From Flavipsychrobacter sp. (GTDB lineage Bacteria; Bacteroidota; Bacteroidia; Chitinophagales; Chitinophagaceae), in assembly GCA_031292525.1 (NCBI GenBank), contig JARLGY010000019.1:124001-188000 (forward strand): a stretch of 64,000 bases of DNA, written 5' to 3'. Under the pieces are notes generated by a model, which saw only the letters and a list, made by a program, of their open reading frames with translations, did no database searches and was not told the origin of the DNA. A program made the position numbers and the translations under genes. Positions 36,749-45,839 of this stretch are shown in pieces. How positions within the stretch are numbered: position 1 is the stretch's first letter; the number at the start of each line of letters is the position of its first letter.

Positions 36749-36799
36749 TTGTTTTTATTTACGAAAACATTCGTATGTTTGCTACGAAATAATTCGTAG
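36749..36799 (+). promoter_or_regulatory. promoter with two BlaI-type operator dyads
   Basis: TTG (36749-36751) and TATGTTTG (36774-36781) form a promoter with a 22-nt spacer. Dyad 1 is TACGAA-AACA-TTCGTA (36760-36775) and ends on the TA of the -7 box. Dyad 2 is CTACGAA-ATAA-TTCGTAG (36782-36799) just downstream. The centres are 23 bp apart, close to two helical turns. The position next to a BlaI gene suggests autorepression by two repressor dimers. Confidence 0.78.
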
Positions 36800-36813
36800 A
36801 AAGGATATAGAAG

Positions 36814-37194
36814 ATGTCAGAGCAAATAAAACCAACCGATAGTGAAGTAGAAATACTCAGCATATTGTGGGAACACGGTCCAGCCAGTGTACGTGATGTA
36901 CATGATATACTAAGTCGCAAAAAAGATGCAGGATATACTACTACCCTTAAGCTAATGCAGATCATGCTACAAAAAGGGTTGCTGGAACGTGATGAGACAA
37001 ACAGGAGCCATGTATATAAAGCGGCTGTAAATAAAGAGCAGACCCAAAAACAAATATTGAAACGCATTATAGATCAGGTATATAACGGATCGGCAGCACA
37101 ACTGGTAATGCAGGCACTGGGTAAGCACGAGACCACATCCGACGAACTGGAACAAATAAAGGCATACCTGGAGAAAATAGAAAATAAACATTAA
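36814..37194 (+). CDS. BlaI/MecI/CopY-family repressor
   Basis: A 126-residue protein with a winged helix (about 8-75: DSEVEILSILWEHGPASVRDVHDIL and YTTTLKLMQIMLQKGLLER, each in parts) and a C-terminal dimerisation segment. This is the standard BlaI length. It should bind the dyads at 36760-36799 and repress its own operon. The partner M56 protease gene starts 20 bp after its stop, the usual blaI-blaR1 arrangement. Confidence 0.94.
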   Translation: MSEQIKPTDSEVEILSILWEHGPASVRDVHDILSRKKDAGYTTTLKLMQIMLQKGLLERDETNRSHVYKAAVNKEQTQKQILKRIIDQVYNGSAAQLVMQALGKHETTSDELEQIKAYLEKIENKH

Positions 37195-37213
37195 ACTTCT
37201 AAAGATCGTTTTT

Positions 37214-39058
37214 ATGACACCCTGGCTATTATCAATAGTATCAATTACCTCCTATTCCCTTGGTATGGCGCTGTTGCAAACGCTTTGGCAAGGAGCAATA
37301 CTGTATATCTTACTAAGAGTAGGATTAATAATACTTAAAAATGCTTCGGCATCAGTTAGGTATGCCTTATCCTATACTGCGCTAGGTGGAATATGTATAT
37401 GGTTCATCTGCGATTGGATAAGCCAAGCACAAGCATACAATGCTGCATCCTATATGATACAGGCATCGGGCAATACAGGTGCAACATATACTTCCTCCAC
37501 ATTTTACAGCGATTCTCAACCAGGCCTGGTGAAATTGTTATACGCTATTGAACATTCCCTACCCTACTTCTGGTACCTATATATTCCAGGGTTGATGCTA
37601 ATGATGGCCCGGCTAATACTAAACATGTTGAGCATACATACTTACCGTACAAAAGGCATTGTATATCACAAGGAATCGCAGGCTAATTTAGAACAGCTGA
37701 TGCAGCAGATGAACATTGTGCGTAAAATAAAGGTGTACCTATCTGACCGGGTAAAAGTACCCGCTATGATGGGCACTTTGCGGCCTTATATCCTGCTGCC
37801 GGTTACTATACTTACGCAACTGGATGAAGCACAACTGCACACTATACTAATGCACGAGCTGGCACATATAAAAAGACACGACTACATACTGAACCTACTG
37901 CAGGTATTTGTAGAAACGGTACTATTCTTCAACCCTTTTGTATGGCTTGTAAACGGCATCATACGCCGTGAACGGGAGCATTGCTGCGACGATATGGTAA
38001 TAAAATATACCCAACAACCTTACCACTACGCTACCGCCCTAGCCCAATTGGAACAATGCCGTACTGCACCAACAACAGCCCTTGCAGCTACAGGTAATAA
38101 GTATCATTTATTCACCCGCATAAAACGTATCATAGAAATGAAAAAGAACCCGGTTACACAACATTATATACCTGGAATAGTACTAGTATGTATAGCGTTA
38201 CTCATACCCATGTTTTGGTTCACTCCAGGTTTTGCCCAAAAAGTAAAGGAAAATAATACCAAGAATGTAAAGAAAGTGACCATTGTTACCGATAGCAGCA
38301 ACACGGCAAAAGAATACATTACTACCGACGAAGAGCATATTAAAGATGACAACAATGATGCAATACCTGGGAAACATAAGGTGATAATAATAAAAAGCGA
38401 TGAGGACGCTGACTATGCTGATTCCATAATTGAATCCGTTAGTGTGGCAGTAAAAGAATTTGCTAATTCTGAAACACTGGCTCAAATAAAACAGAGCCTT
38501 ATGGATGGTCGCCAAGAGATGGAAAGAGCCCGGGAAAATGCAATAAAAGATCGCCAGGAGATAGAAAAAGTAAGAGAAAGTGCAATGGACAGCCGCGAGG
38601 AGATGGAAAAAGCCAGGCAAAAGTTAATGGGAGTAAAAATATACCTGGACAAAGACAAGAACAAAAACATAAAAGAGATACAAAACCAAGTAGACAAAAT
38701 AGACTGGGATGCCATTGGTGAAGACATAACAGGCGCAATGAAGGATATAGAAATACAACTTTCTGACACGTTCTTACCTAATGTGATAAAAACTGTGCAA
38801 AAGGAACTGAAAGAAAACCGTGACGTTTATACCAAACCGGCAAAAGACCCTTATCAAAGAATGCTGGATAAAATGCAACATGACGGCCTAATAAATAAAA
38901 GCGAAGGATTTGAAATTGAAAAAGAGGGTAATCATTTGTACATAAACGGAGATAAGCAGCCTAAGTCGGTATATGACAAGTACAGTTACTTTTTATCGGC
39001 CAACCAGGTAACAATAAAAGGGAAAAAGAATCGAATGAATATCAATGTAAGAGATTAA
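37214..39058 (+). CDS. BlaR1-type M56 membrane metallopeptidase with coiled-coil tail
   Basis: A 614-residue protein. The N-terminal half has four hydrophobic helices and the M56 zinc motif HELAH (214-218) with a downstream REREHCCDD segment. A fifth helix lies at about residues 317-338 (IPGIVLVCIALLIPMFWF). Instead of a penicillin-binding sensor domain, the C-terminal 270 residues are charged and contain a repeated heptad-like unit (DGRQEMERARENAIK, DRQEIEKVRESAM, SREEMEKARQKLM). The sensor is therefore not BlaR1-like and the signal is unknown. It is expected to cleave or inactivate the adjacent BlaI-type repressor. Confidence 0.88.
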   Translation: MTPWLLSIVSITSYSLGMALLQTLWQGAILYILLRVGLIILKNASASVRYALSYTALGGICIWFICDWISQAQAYNAASYMIQASGNTGATYTSSTFYSDSQPGLVKLLYAIEHSLPYFWYLYIPGLMLMMARLILNMLSIHTYRTKGIVYHKESQANLEQLMQQMNIVRKIKVYLSDRVKVPAMMGTLRPYILLPVTILTQLDEAQLHTILMHELAHIKRHDYILNLLQVFVETVLFFNPFVWLVNGIIRREREHCCDDMVIKYTQQPYHYATALAQLEQCRTAPTTALAATGNKYHLFTRIKRIIEMKKNPVTQHYIPGIVLVCIALLIPMFWFTPGFAQKVKENNTKNVKKVTIVTDSSNTAKEYITTDEEHIKDDNNDAIPGKHKVIIIKSDEDADYADSIIESVSVAVKEFANSETLAQIKQSLMDGRQEMERARENAIKDRQEIEKVRESAMDSREEMEKARQKLMGVKIYLDKDKNKNIKEIQNQVDKIDWDAIGEDITGAMKDIEIQLSDTFLPNVIKTVQKELKENRDVYTKPAKDPYQRMLDKMQHDGLINKSEGFEIEKEGNHLYINGDKQPKSVYDKYSYFLSANQVTIKGKKNRMNINVRD

Positions 39059-39153
39059 ATACCGGTCCATCAACTCTAACATAACAATCGAGACGTGACA
39101 TTTTTTTTGCAACCGGTTATTTTTTGACTAAACAGCAAGCATCAGTAAAACAT

Positions 39154-39312
39154 TTACAGTGCGTCTACTACCAGCGGTGTCAGCTGTAAATAGATTGGAC
39201 GACTAAACAGGTATTTATTCTTATCTACCTGGTTCTTCCAATGCTCTTTATCTTTTCGTATTATAAAATTTAACGGCGACATATGATGGCATAAGCGGGA
39301 CAGTATGACCAT
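39154..39312 (-). CDS. possible 52-residue protein
   Basis: An ATG-to-TAA frame in an otherwise empty 279-bp gap. It has a plausible protein composition, especially from M11 onward (SPLNFIIRKDKEHWKNQ, then NKYLFSRPIYLQLTPLVV). No family is recognised and no upstream signal supports translation. It could be a small gene, the tail of a decayed one, or chance. Confidence 0.35.
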   Translation of the reverse strand: MVILSRLCHHMSPLNFIIRKDKEHWKNQVDKNKYLFSRPIYLQLTPLVVDAL

Positions 39313-39337
39313 AAAAATACATGCAAAGGAATAATAG

Positions 39338-39865
39338 TTATTGCCCGGAATTAATTGCCGGCATCGGCCCCTGGCTTTCTTTAGTGAGGAAATCTACCTG
39401 CTTTTTAAACGTACCGTCCTCATTATAGTATTTCCACGTACCAACATCTTCATTGTTATACCGAACGCCTACTTCTTCAATTTTTCCGTTACAATATCGC
39501 CAGGTTGAAAGTCCATAGCCATTGTCCTGGTACATAACGCCCTCAAAGTCAAATCTGCCATCCCCACACCATTCATGTGTAAACCGCCAATTGCCATCCC
39601 TGGTATAATGAGATTCTAGCGACAGTTTACCCTTTTCATAGCCCTTTAGCCAATAAATATTGCCGTGCGAAAAGAAATGCTCCTCTTTATAAGAGCTATC
39701 CTTATTGAATTTGGTGACGATGCTATCTGGCTGAGATGCACTTTGAGCTAATATTTTAGCTTTTGTATCATCGTACCATTTCTGCGTTTTCTGCTGCTCT
39801 GTATTGCAGGACGCCAAGAAGAGAAGCAGCGGTGTAACAAACAATATGGTTCGTTGCAGAAACAT
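39338..39865 (-). CDS. lipoprotein with MORN-like repeats, unknown
   Basis: A 175-residue protein with a lipoprotein signal peptide (lipobox LASC, about C20). The body has repeated aromatic/glycine units (GNIYWLKGYEKGKL, DGNWRFTHEWCGDGRFDFEGV, VGTWKYYNEDGTFKKQ) of the MORN-variant type common in Bacteroidota. The cellular role is unknown. The start lies just downstream of the PhnA-like frame on the same strand. Confidence 0.7.
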   Translation of the reverse strand: MFLQRTILFVTPLLLFLASCNTEQQKTQKWYDDTKAKILAQSASQPDSIVTKFNKDSSYKEEHFFSHGNIYWLKGYEKGKLSLESHYTRDGNWRFTHEWCGDGRFDFEGVMYQDNGYGLSTWRYCNGKIEEVGVRYNNEDVGTWKYYNEDGTFKKQVDFLTKESQGPMPAINSGQ

Positions 39866-39872
39866 AAAAATA

Positions 39873-40091
39873 TCAGGCTTTCTTTAAGAATTCAGTTTTA
39901 AACACTACCCTGGTCCCTTCTACCCTTCAATCTATTTCACCATCATCTTCAGTAAGTTTAATGTTCTTTATTTTCAATCCCTTCTTCAGCGTAATCGCGG
40001 TGCCTTTTACAGGCAAACTCTTTATCAATATCACTGAATCCCCATCCTTCAATTCATTGCGGTTGCTGTCTTTTACTTTACGCTCTTCCAT
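39873..40091 (-). pseudogene. PhnA-like (YjdM C-terminal) gene interrupted by one in-frame TGA
   Basis: From ATG 40091 the frame reads MEERKVKDSNRNELKDGDSV, then ILIKSLPVKGTAITLKKGLK, then IKNIKLTEDDGEID, which is the PhnA domain fold (54 residues), and meets TGA at 39929-39927. Beyond that codon, in the same frame, it continues RVEGTRVVFKTEFLKKA to a second TGA at 39873, which is the normal C-terminus of the 70-residue Bacteroidota PhnA-domain proteins. The TGA stands at the position where relatives typically have Cys (TGC/TGT). A one-base nonsense mutation is the simplest explanation; readthrough, Sec insertion or sequence error are alternatives. Confidence 0.75.
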
Positions 40092-40278
40092 TGTGCTATT
40101 GATTTAAAATATGCGCAAAATTACTAAATGGTTCCTCATTACTCTCATCGTTATTTTGATAACCACTAGCGCTTGTCTTTTCCTTTGAAAATCTGTAGTG
40201 TAAAAATTTAAAGTACTATAGATTAAACCTATTGGAAACAATTTAATAAAACAGCGATCCCTATTTGTTTATAATTTT

Positions 40279-41079
40279 ATGGAAATACCTCCTTTAATGA
40301 CGTTTGCTGGTTTTTCTTTAAAACACTTAGTATTAACCATACATTTTTTAGCGCTTACTTCAACAATAAACGCACAAGACAACTACGAGATACAAGTATA
40401 TGGATCGGAAACCGTGGCGAAAGGTCGTACGATGGTGGAACTACATAGTAACTATACCCTGTCTGGATTTACCAAGGAAGTAGATGGCCAGCTACCTGAT
40501 AACCATATTGTACATGAAACAGTAGAAATAACACATGGCTGGACGCCCTGGTTTGAAACAGGATTCTATTTTTTTAACGCAATAGGCAGCGAAGGGCGCA
40601 CCGCATATGTAGGGTCTCACATTCGCCCACGGGTAGCAGCGCCGGAGGCATGGCACTGGCCTGTCGGCGTAAGTCTTTCAGTGGAATATGGTGTACAGAA
40701 ACAAGCCTATTCTGCCAATACAAGTACGCTTGAAGTAAGGCCTATAGTAGATAAAAAAATAAACAAGGTATACATAGCACTTAACCCTACACTAGATAAA
40801 AGCTTCTCAGGGCCAGACCAGAACCGCGGATTTATATTTTCGCCGAATGTGAAAGGCGGTTACGATGTAACTAAGGTTGTAGCACTGGGACTAGAATACT
40901 ATGGCAGTACTGGCCCATTTTTCCATTATGATGCTTTTCAACAACAGCAGCAGCAAATATTTGCTGCTATAGATCTCAATTTCAATCCTGAGTGGGAGTT
41001 TAATGCAGGCTATGGGTTAGGATTTACCAACAATACCGACAAAGCTATTTTTAAAGTTATTCTTGGTCGCAGGATATAA
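40279..41079 (+). CDS. outer-membrane beta-barrel protein, transporter-like
   Basis: A 266-residue protein with a signal peptide (about 1-32, ending INAQ). Mature segments alternate as in a barrel: TMVELHSNYTLSG, WFETGFYFFNAIG, GVSLSVEYGVQKQ and a final strand KAIFKVILGRRI. It resembles the MetA/transporter-type barrels (PF13557-like) but I cannot name it with certainty. A QQQQQ tract precedes the penultimate strands. About 185 bp of non-coding DNA separates it from the PhnA-like gene; it includes AAAGTACTAT (40210-40219). Confidence 0.7.
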   Translation: MEIPPLMTFAGFSLKHLVLTIHFLALTSTINAQDNYEIQVYGSETVAKGRTMVELHSNYTLSGFTKEVDGQLPDNHIVHETVEITHGWTPWFETGFYFFNAIGSEGRTAYVGSHIRPRVAAPEAWHWPVGVSLSVEYGVQKQAYSANTSTLEVRPIVDKKINKVYIALNPTLDKSFSGPDQNRGFIFSPNVKGGYDVTKVVALGLEYYGSTGPFFHYDAFQQQQQQIFAAIDLNFNPEWEFNAGYGLGFTNNTDKAIFKVILGRRI

Positions 41080-41110
41080 ACATTACCAAAGACCAATTCT
41101 ATTAAAGGCA

Positions 41111-42265
41111 TCAAGGTTTTTTTAGCACGGCCACAAACATGCTATCTGCTTTTTCATTTACACCATTCAATACTTGCGTACTTTCTAAAACAAGGTTTGT
41201 TCCAGCTGATAAATTAGCTACTACAACTTCATTTTCTTGCCTAAACACAGAGCAGGTAATGTATATAAACCTGCCACCAGCCCTAACATAGCTGGCCGCA
41301 TTGATGGCTATATTAATTTGTAAATGGCTAATTTCAGTAAGCCTTGCAGGATCAAAAAAATAGAGTTGTTCAGGAGTTCGTGCCCATGTGCCAGAACCTG
41401 TACATGGAACATCACAAATAATTCCATCAAAGTCTGCATTTCCCAATACAGTTTTCAGCACCTCAGCGCTTTGTACATCTGTAATATGAGCCGTAGGTTG
41501 TTTGAGGTGATATTGCTTAAATCTTTCCTTAAGATTATGAAGAATGCTTCCTCTTCGATCTGTTACGGTCAATTGTATGGTAGGCTCAATATCTGTAAGA
41601 AGCAGAGATTTACCACCAGCGCCTGAACAGCAATCGTACCATCTGTCATTTTTTTGTGGCAGGAAGTAATTACCTGTCCTTTGAGATGAAAGGTCTTGAA
41701 CCACATAACTATCTGCAGGTAGCAGCTTATCAATTTGCGTCCCGTTAGACAAAGCAAGGCTATTGTTACCAATAGGTTTATAAGCTATATTATTTTCACC
41801 TAGTATTGATAATAACTTCTCCCTGCTCTTACGGATACGAATGAACAAAGCAGGCTGCGTAATAATGGATTGTAACCATTCCCTAGCATCAATGCCGTGA
41901 GATAAAGGTATATCGTATGGAAAGATCGCATTGACGCTAAAAACTGGTTGCAATTTATTGATGCGTGCCGTTACAGACTGTTCAACGTCCTGCAAATGAG
42001 CCGGCAAGAAGGCTTGAATATGTTTTGAATCGCTACCAGATAAGTACAAGCACATACCCATCTTTTCCTCAATAGACAAAGCGCTGATTATGCCTTTTTT
42101 ACAACGGTACCAACTATAGCACATGTCGCTTATTATCTTTCTATCTCTACTGCCTAGCTTTGGATGCTGCCTGAAGTGATTTTTAAGATAGTGCGCCAAC
42201 GGTACATCGCCCTTGTAGCTTCCGGTAATAGTATGTATATGTTGCCAGATGTAGCGCATATTCAA
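41111..42265 (-). CDS. RsmB/NOP-family RNA (cytosine-C5) methyltransferase
   Basis: A 384-residue protein. The N-terminal helical part resembles the NusB-like region of RsmB. The Rossmann methyltransferase domain has the SAM motif WYDCCSGAGGKSLLL, motif IV DVPCTGSGTWAR and motif VI ITCSVFRQEN; the last two supply the Cys pair used in m5C catalysis. The target is probably 16S rRNA C967 or an equivalent site; the substrate cannot be read directly. It is downstream of odhB with a terminator between. Confidence 0.9.
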   Translation of the reverse strand: MNMRYIWQHIHTITGSYKGDVPLAHYLKNHFRQHPKLGSRDRKIISDMCYSWYRCKKGIISALSIEEKMGMCLYLSGSDSKHIQAFLPAHLQDVEQSVTARINKLQPVFSVNAIFPYDIPLSHGIDAREWLQSIITQPALFIRIRKSREKLLSILGENNIAYKPIGNNSLALSNGTQIDKLLPADSYVVQDLSSQRTGNYFLPQKNDRWYDCCSGAGGKSLLLTDIEPTIQLTVTDRRGSILHNLKERFKQYHLKQPTAHITDVQSAEVLKTVLGNADFDGIICDVPCTGSGTWARTPEQLYFFDPARLTEISHLQINIAINAASYVRAGGRFIYITCSVFRQENEVVVANLSAGTNLVLESTQVLNGVNEKADSMFVAVLKKP

Positions 42266-42270
42266 TAATA

Positions 42271-42306
42271 AAAAATAGCCGCTCCATTGTGGAAACGGCT
42301 ATTTTT
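42271..42306. terminator. bidirectional-looking terminator after odhB
   Basis: AAAAATAGCCG and CGGCTATTTTT form an 11-bp stem with inner CCA/TGG pairs. It is T-rich on both strands, between odhB (minus) and the methyltransferase start. Confidence 0.85.
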
Positions 42307-42321
42307 ATATAATTCAGTTAA

Positions 42322-43545
42322 TTAAATTTCTAAAAGCGTTTTTACCGGATCCTTGCCAAACAATAAAAGATCAGGGCTTTCCAGCAATTCTTTTACACGC
42401 ACCAGGAAGCTTACTGATTCGCGGCCGTCTATGATACGGTGGTCATAGCTTACAGCCAGGTACATCATTGGGCGTATCTCTACTTTACCATTTATAGCTA
42501 CTGGACGATCCTGTATCTTATGCATTCCCAATATAGCGGACTGTGGTATATTAATAATAGGCGTTGACATGAGTGAACCAAATACCCCACCATTAGTAAT
42601 AGTGAAGGTACCTCCGGCCATTTCATCAGGGCTTAATTTATTGTCACGTGCTTTCTTGGCCAGTTCAACTACTTTTTGTTCGATCTCGGCCATGCTCAGG
42701 CTTTCGGCATTGCGTATAACAGGAACTACCAATCCTTTAGGAGCAGATACCGCTATAGAAATGTCGCAATATTCATGGTACACCAATTCATCGCCACTGA
42801 TGTAAGCATTTACAGCAGGCCATTCCTGCAGCGCAATGCAAACAGCTTTGGTGAAAAATGACATGAAGCCAAGATTGACACCATGTATTTCCTTGAAATT
42901 GTCTTTATATTGTTTGCGTATCTCCATGATACGCGTCATATCTACTTCGTTGAACGTGGTAAGCATGGCAGTGCTGTTCTTAGCCTCTACCAACCTGCGC
43001 GATATTGTTTTGCGCAAATTGCTCATCCTTTCGTGCTTGTCTTCGCGACTAAAGGCTTCGGCACCGCCTTTTCGGCCTGGGTTAGCTATAGCATCAAGCA
43101 CATCATGCTTCAATATTCTGCCTAAGCTACCAGAACCCTTAACATCTGAAGGTTTTACCTGCTTATCGCTCATGATAGCTTGTGCCACCGGGGTAGCCTT
43201 AACATCACTTTGCGCAGGTGTTGGGGTAGGTGCAGGTGCTGCAGCAGCAGCTTTAGGCGCCTCAGCTTTTGCAGCTTGTGGCGCAGGGGCTGGTGCGCCT
43301 TCTGGCTTAGGAGCAGTTTCATCTATAGTACAGGCTACATCACCAATATTAAGCACTGCGTTTTCCTGTGCTAGCTGGTGCAATATTCCTGCTTGTTCGG
43401 CATTGAGTTCAAACGTCGCTTTTTCAGATTCCAATTCACATATTACCTCATCGCGATTTACGTAATCTCCTTCTTTTTTCAGCCATTTCACCAGGGTTAC
43501 TTCACTTATTGATTCACCTACGGTGGGAACTTTAATTTCTATCAT
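42322..43545 (-). CDS. odhB: 2-oxoglutarate dehydrogenase E2 (dihydrolipoyllysine succinyltransferase)
   Basis: A 407-residue protein. The lipoyl domain (1-75) has the lipoylated lysine in ESEKATFE (K42). An Ala/Pro-rich linker follows, then an E3/E1-binding domain (about 120-160: [20 protein letters not shown]) and the catalytic domain ending in [11 protein letters not shown] with H369 and D373. It transfers succinyl groups to CoA in the TCA cycle. The E1 gene (odhA/sucA), often adjacent, is not in the window on this side. A terminator follows. Confidence 0.95.
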   Translation of the reverse strand: MIEIKVPTVGESISEVTLVKWLKKEGDYVNRDEVICELESEKATFELNAEQAGILHQLAQENAVLNIGDVACTIDETAPKPEGAPAPAPQAAKAEAPKAAAAAPAPTPTPAQSDVKATPVAQAIMSDKQVKPSDVKGSGSLGRILKHDVLDAIANPGRKGGAEAFSREDKHERMSNLRKTISRRLVEAKNSTAMLTTFNEVDMTRIMEIRKQYKDNFKEIHGVNLGFMSFFTKAVCIALQEWPAVNAYISGDELVYHEYCDISIAVSAPKGLVVPVIRNAESLSMAEIEQKVVELAKKARDNKLSPDEMAGGTFTITNGGVFGSLMSTPIINIPQSAILGMHKIQDRPVAINGKVEIRPMMYLAVSYDHRIIDGRESVSFLVRVKELLESPDLLLFGKDPVKTLLEI

Positions 43546-43662
43546 GTAAAGAGGACTGTTTTAACGGAGTGTAAATTAATAAACCCCTGCTTACAAAGCA
43601 AAATTACCAAATTATTCCATGCAGGTATTATTCATTTGCTGAAAAACAGGACAAATAGCTTA

Positions 43663-44424
43663 TTAATCGTGATGATGTTGGACAGCCAGCGCCGGCGCAG
43701 CAGATATTTCGATAATGTGCATCCACGCAAACAAACGAATAATGGGGTAAATAGGATCTATTTCGTGCCAGCGTTTACCAAAATTAATAGCTGACGGGTA
43801 TTTGTGGTGGTTATTATGATAAGACTCCCCTAGCATCAGAAAATCGACACTAAACAGGTTCTCTGAAGTGTTTTTAAGAATGTAGTTCTTGTAACCATAT
43901 TTATGAGCAAACCAGTTGATGACCGCACCATGAAATGCCCCCATGGTAATTACAATAGGCAACAGCAAATACAACCATGGCGATTTCGCAAACAAAACGA
44001 AAAACGTAACATACAACCCTACCCAAATGATACGGGAGTAGCCTGAATTAGCCCACTTATCAAAGCCAGACCAAACAGGAACGTTTTTAGTGAAACGTTG
44101 CTCTACAGCCTCACCACGTTCATTAAATATATCCGAATAGATATTACGCGTTCTCCACATCATACTAAAGATATTTTTGGAGAACGAAGGTGAATGGGGA
44201 TCTTTCTCGGTATCAGTATAGGCGTGATGCAAACGGTGCATAATAGCGTAAGCACGCGGACTCATGTAAGATGAGCCCTGAGAAACGTAAGCGAGGATAA
44301 AAAAGAAACGTTCCCATCCCTTGGTCATTTTAAAGGCACCATGTGCAGCATACCTATGCTGGAAAAACGTTTGTGAAAATAGTGATATATACCACAATGC
44401 GATAAAGAACAAAATAACCCACAT
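43663..44424 (-). CDS. acyl-CoA/fatty acid desaturase
   Basis: A 253-residue membrane protein with the three histidine boxes of the membrane di-iron desaturases: HRYAAH (23-28), HRLHH (63-67) and HNNHH near residue 208. Length and spacing match the stearoyl-CoA delta-9 desaturase group. It should introduce double bonds into membrane fatty acids. No redox partner gene is adjacent. About 290 bp of AT-rich non-coding DNA lies upstream. Confidence 0.93.
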   Translation of the reverse strand: MWVILFFIALWYISLFSQTFFQHRYAAHGAFKMTKGWERFFFILAYVSQGSSYMSPRAYAIMHRLHHAYTDTEKDPHSPSFSKNIFSMMWRTRNIYSDIFNERGEAVEQRFTKNVPVWSGFDKWANSGYSRIIWVGLYVTFFVLFAKSPWLYLLLPIVITMGAFHGAVINWFAHKYGYKNYILKNTSENLFSVDFLMLGESYHNNHHKYPSAINFGKRWHEIDPIYPIIRLFAWMHIIEISAAPALAVQHHHD

Positions 44425-44716
44425 AATAAATTCAATTTGACAATTAATAATGATTGAAACAGATAATTGCGAAAAACTGAATTTATTACTGCCGCATTAA
44501 GGAAGCGAAAAGAATAGATGGAATTAAAGGCACTATCTCTATATGGTTATAAAGTTAGTCTATCTAACGTTAAGAAAATCTGAAGGTTATACAATAAATT
44601 TTCGATTAACGGACTGTGTAGAACACCATATCATATTAAAGTCTATTTTGCAGACTTCATTGGTTATACCAGTCTTTGATAATGATATCAGAGGTAAAAA
44701 TGAACACAGATACTAA

Positions 44717-45373
44717 ATGTGTTTTTCACCTTCTGCAAGTTTTGGCGCAAGTGCAGTACTAACGGGTATTGGTATTGCTTCCATGGCGTGTGCGCGCAGT
44801 ACTCCCCAAAAAATCCTTTCTTGCATTCCTTTACTCTTCGCTATTCAACAATTCTCTGAAGGCATACTTTGGCTGGCACTGTTAAACCCCGTCCATGCAG
44901 ATTGGGAGAAACCAGCTTCTTATACCTTTCTGATCTTTGCCCAGGTAGTATGGCCAATATTTATGCCATTTTGCATGCTGGTATTTGAAAAACATAAAAG
45001 AAGAAAAAGCATAATGGCCACATTGCTGCTTGCAGGAGTGGCCCTGGGATCATATTTGCTTTATTGCCTTTGTACTTATTCCGTAAAGGCTATAACCCAG
45101 CATCATCATATAAAATACGATCTCGGTTTTGCGTTATCCACCAAATGGTTTTTCGGCTTGCTGTATTTTATCCCTACTATAGTTTCGCCACTGTTTTCGA
45201 GTGTGAAACGCATGCCCCTACTTGGCTATCTTTTTTTGGGGTCATATATCATTTCAAGACTGTTGTTCCATTTTTATGTCATATCAGTTTGGTGCTTCTT
45301 TGGTGCTATTATCAGCATTGTTGTACTGGATATAGTACTGCGATCAAGAAAATTCAGTCCACATAATTTTTAA
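44717..45373 (+). CDS. DUF6629-family membrane protein
   Basis: A 218-residue protein beginning MCFSPSASFGASAVLTGIG, with about seven hydrophobic helices and the motif IPLLFAIQQFSEGILWL. This matches the family I know as DUF6629. It is inner-membrane; the function is unknown. It is followed 115 bp later by the RRM gene. Confidence 0.82.
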   Translation: MCFSPSASFGASAVLTGIGIASMACARSTPQKILSCIPLLFAIQQFSEGILWLALLNPVHADWEKPASYTFLIFAQVVWPIFMPFCMLVFEKHKRRKSIMATLLLAGVALGSYLLYCLCTYSVKAITQHHHIKYDLGFALSTKWFFGLLYFIPTIVSPLFSSVKRMPLLGYLFLGSYIISRLLFHFYVISVWCFFGAIISIVVLDIVLRSRKFSPHNF

Positions 45374-45488
45374 AGTGACCCTACTTTTAAATAGGTTACC
45401 TTTAGTATGGCCCCTTGCTTCTAAACTGATCTGCAAACAATAACTCCTCAGCTTCTACATCAATCCTGCCGAAATAAAATTTTATTTT

Positions 45489-45809
45489 ATGAACATACTT
45501 GTCGGCAACCTGGGTAACAACATCAGTGAACAAAACGTGCGCGAGCTTTTTGCGCAATATGGCACTGTGACCTCTGTAAATATTATGATGGATTTTAAAA
45601 CCCGCCAGCCCAAAGGCTATGGTTTCGTCGAAATGAGCGACAGGGGGCAAGCTGAAAAAGCCATCAATAAGCTGAACAACTTTACCCATCATGGAGTTTT
45701 GCTTGAAGTAAGTGAAGCCCGCCCAAAATCAGCGTCACGTAACGACCAGCATTTTACATTTAGGAATATAATTCCACCTGTCAAACCTGACGATAAAAAA
45801 GGCAAATAA
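45489..45809 (+). CDS. RRM-type RNA-binding protein
   Basis: A 106-residue protein with one RNA recognition motif: RNP2 ILVGNL (3-8) and RNP1 KGYGFVEM (42-49), followed by a basic tail ending DDKKGK. These small RRM proteins, often cold-inducible, occur in cyanobacteria and Bacteroidota and are thought to act as RNA chaperones. Confidence 0.95.
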   Translation: MNILVGNLGNNISEQNVRELFAQYGTVTSVNIMMDFKTRQPKGYGFVEMSDRGQAEKAINKLNNFTHHGVLLEVSEARPKSASRNDQHFTFRNIIPPVKPDDKKGK

Positions 45810-45839
45810 GTTATACTTATAGGACAAACACTGGGCACC

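Noticed and set aside
37214-39058. Calling the M56 protein a beta-lactam sensor BlaR1
   Set aside because: It lacks the penicillin-binding domain with SxxK, SxN and KTG motifs, and no beta-lactamase gene is adjacent.
44425-44716. The 292-bp spacer before the DUF6629 gene as a hidden gene
   Set aside because: Only very short frames occur (for example 16 codons from ATGATTGAAAC); I see nothing beyond AT-rich promoter-like DNA.
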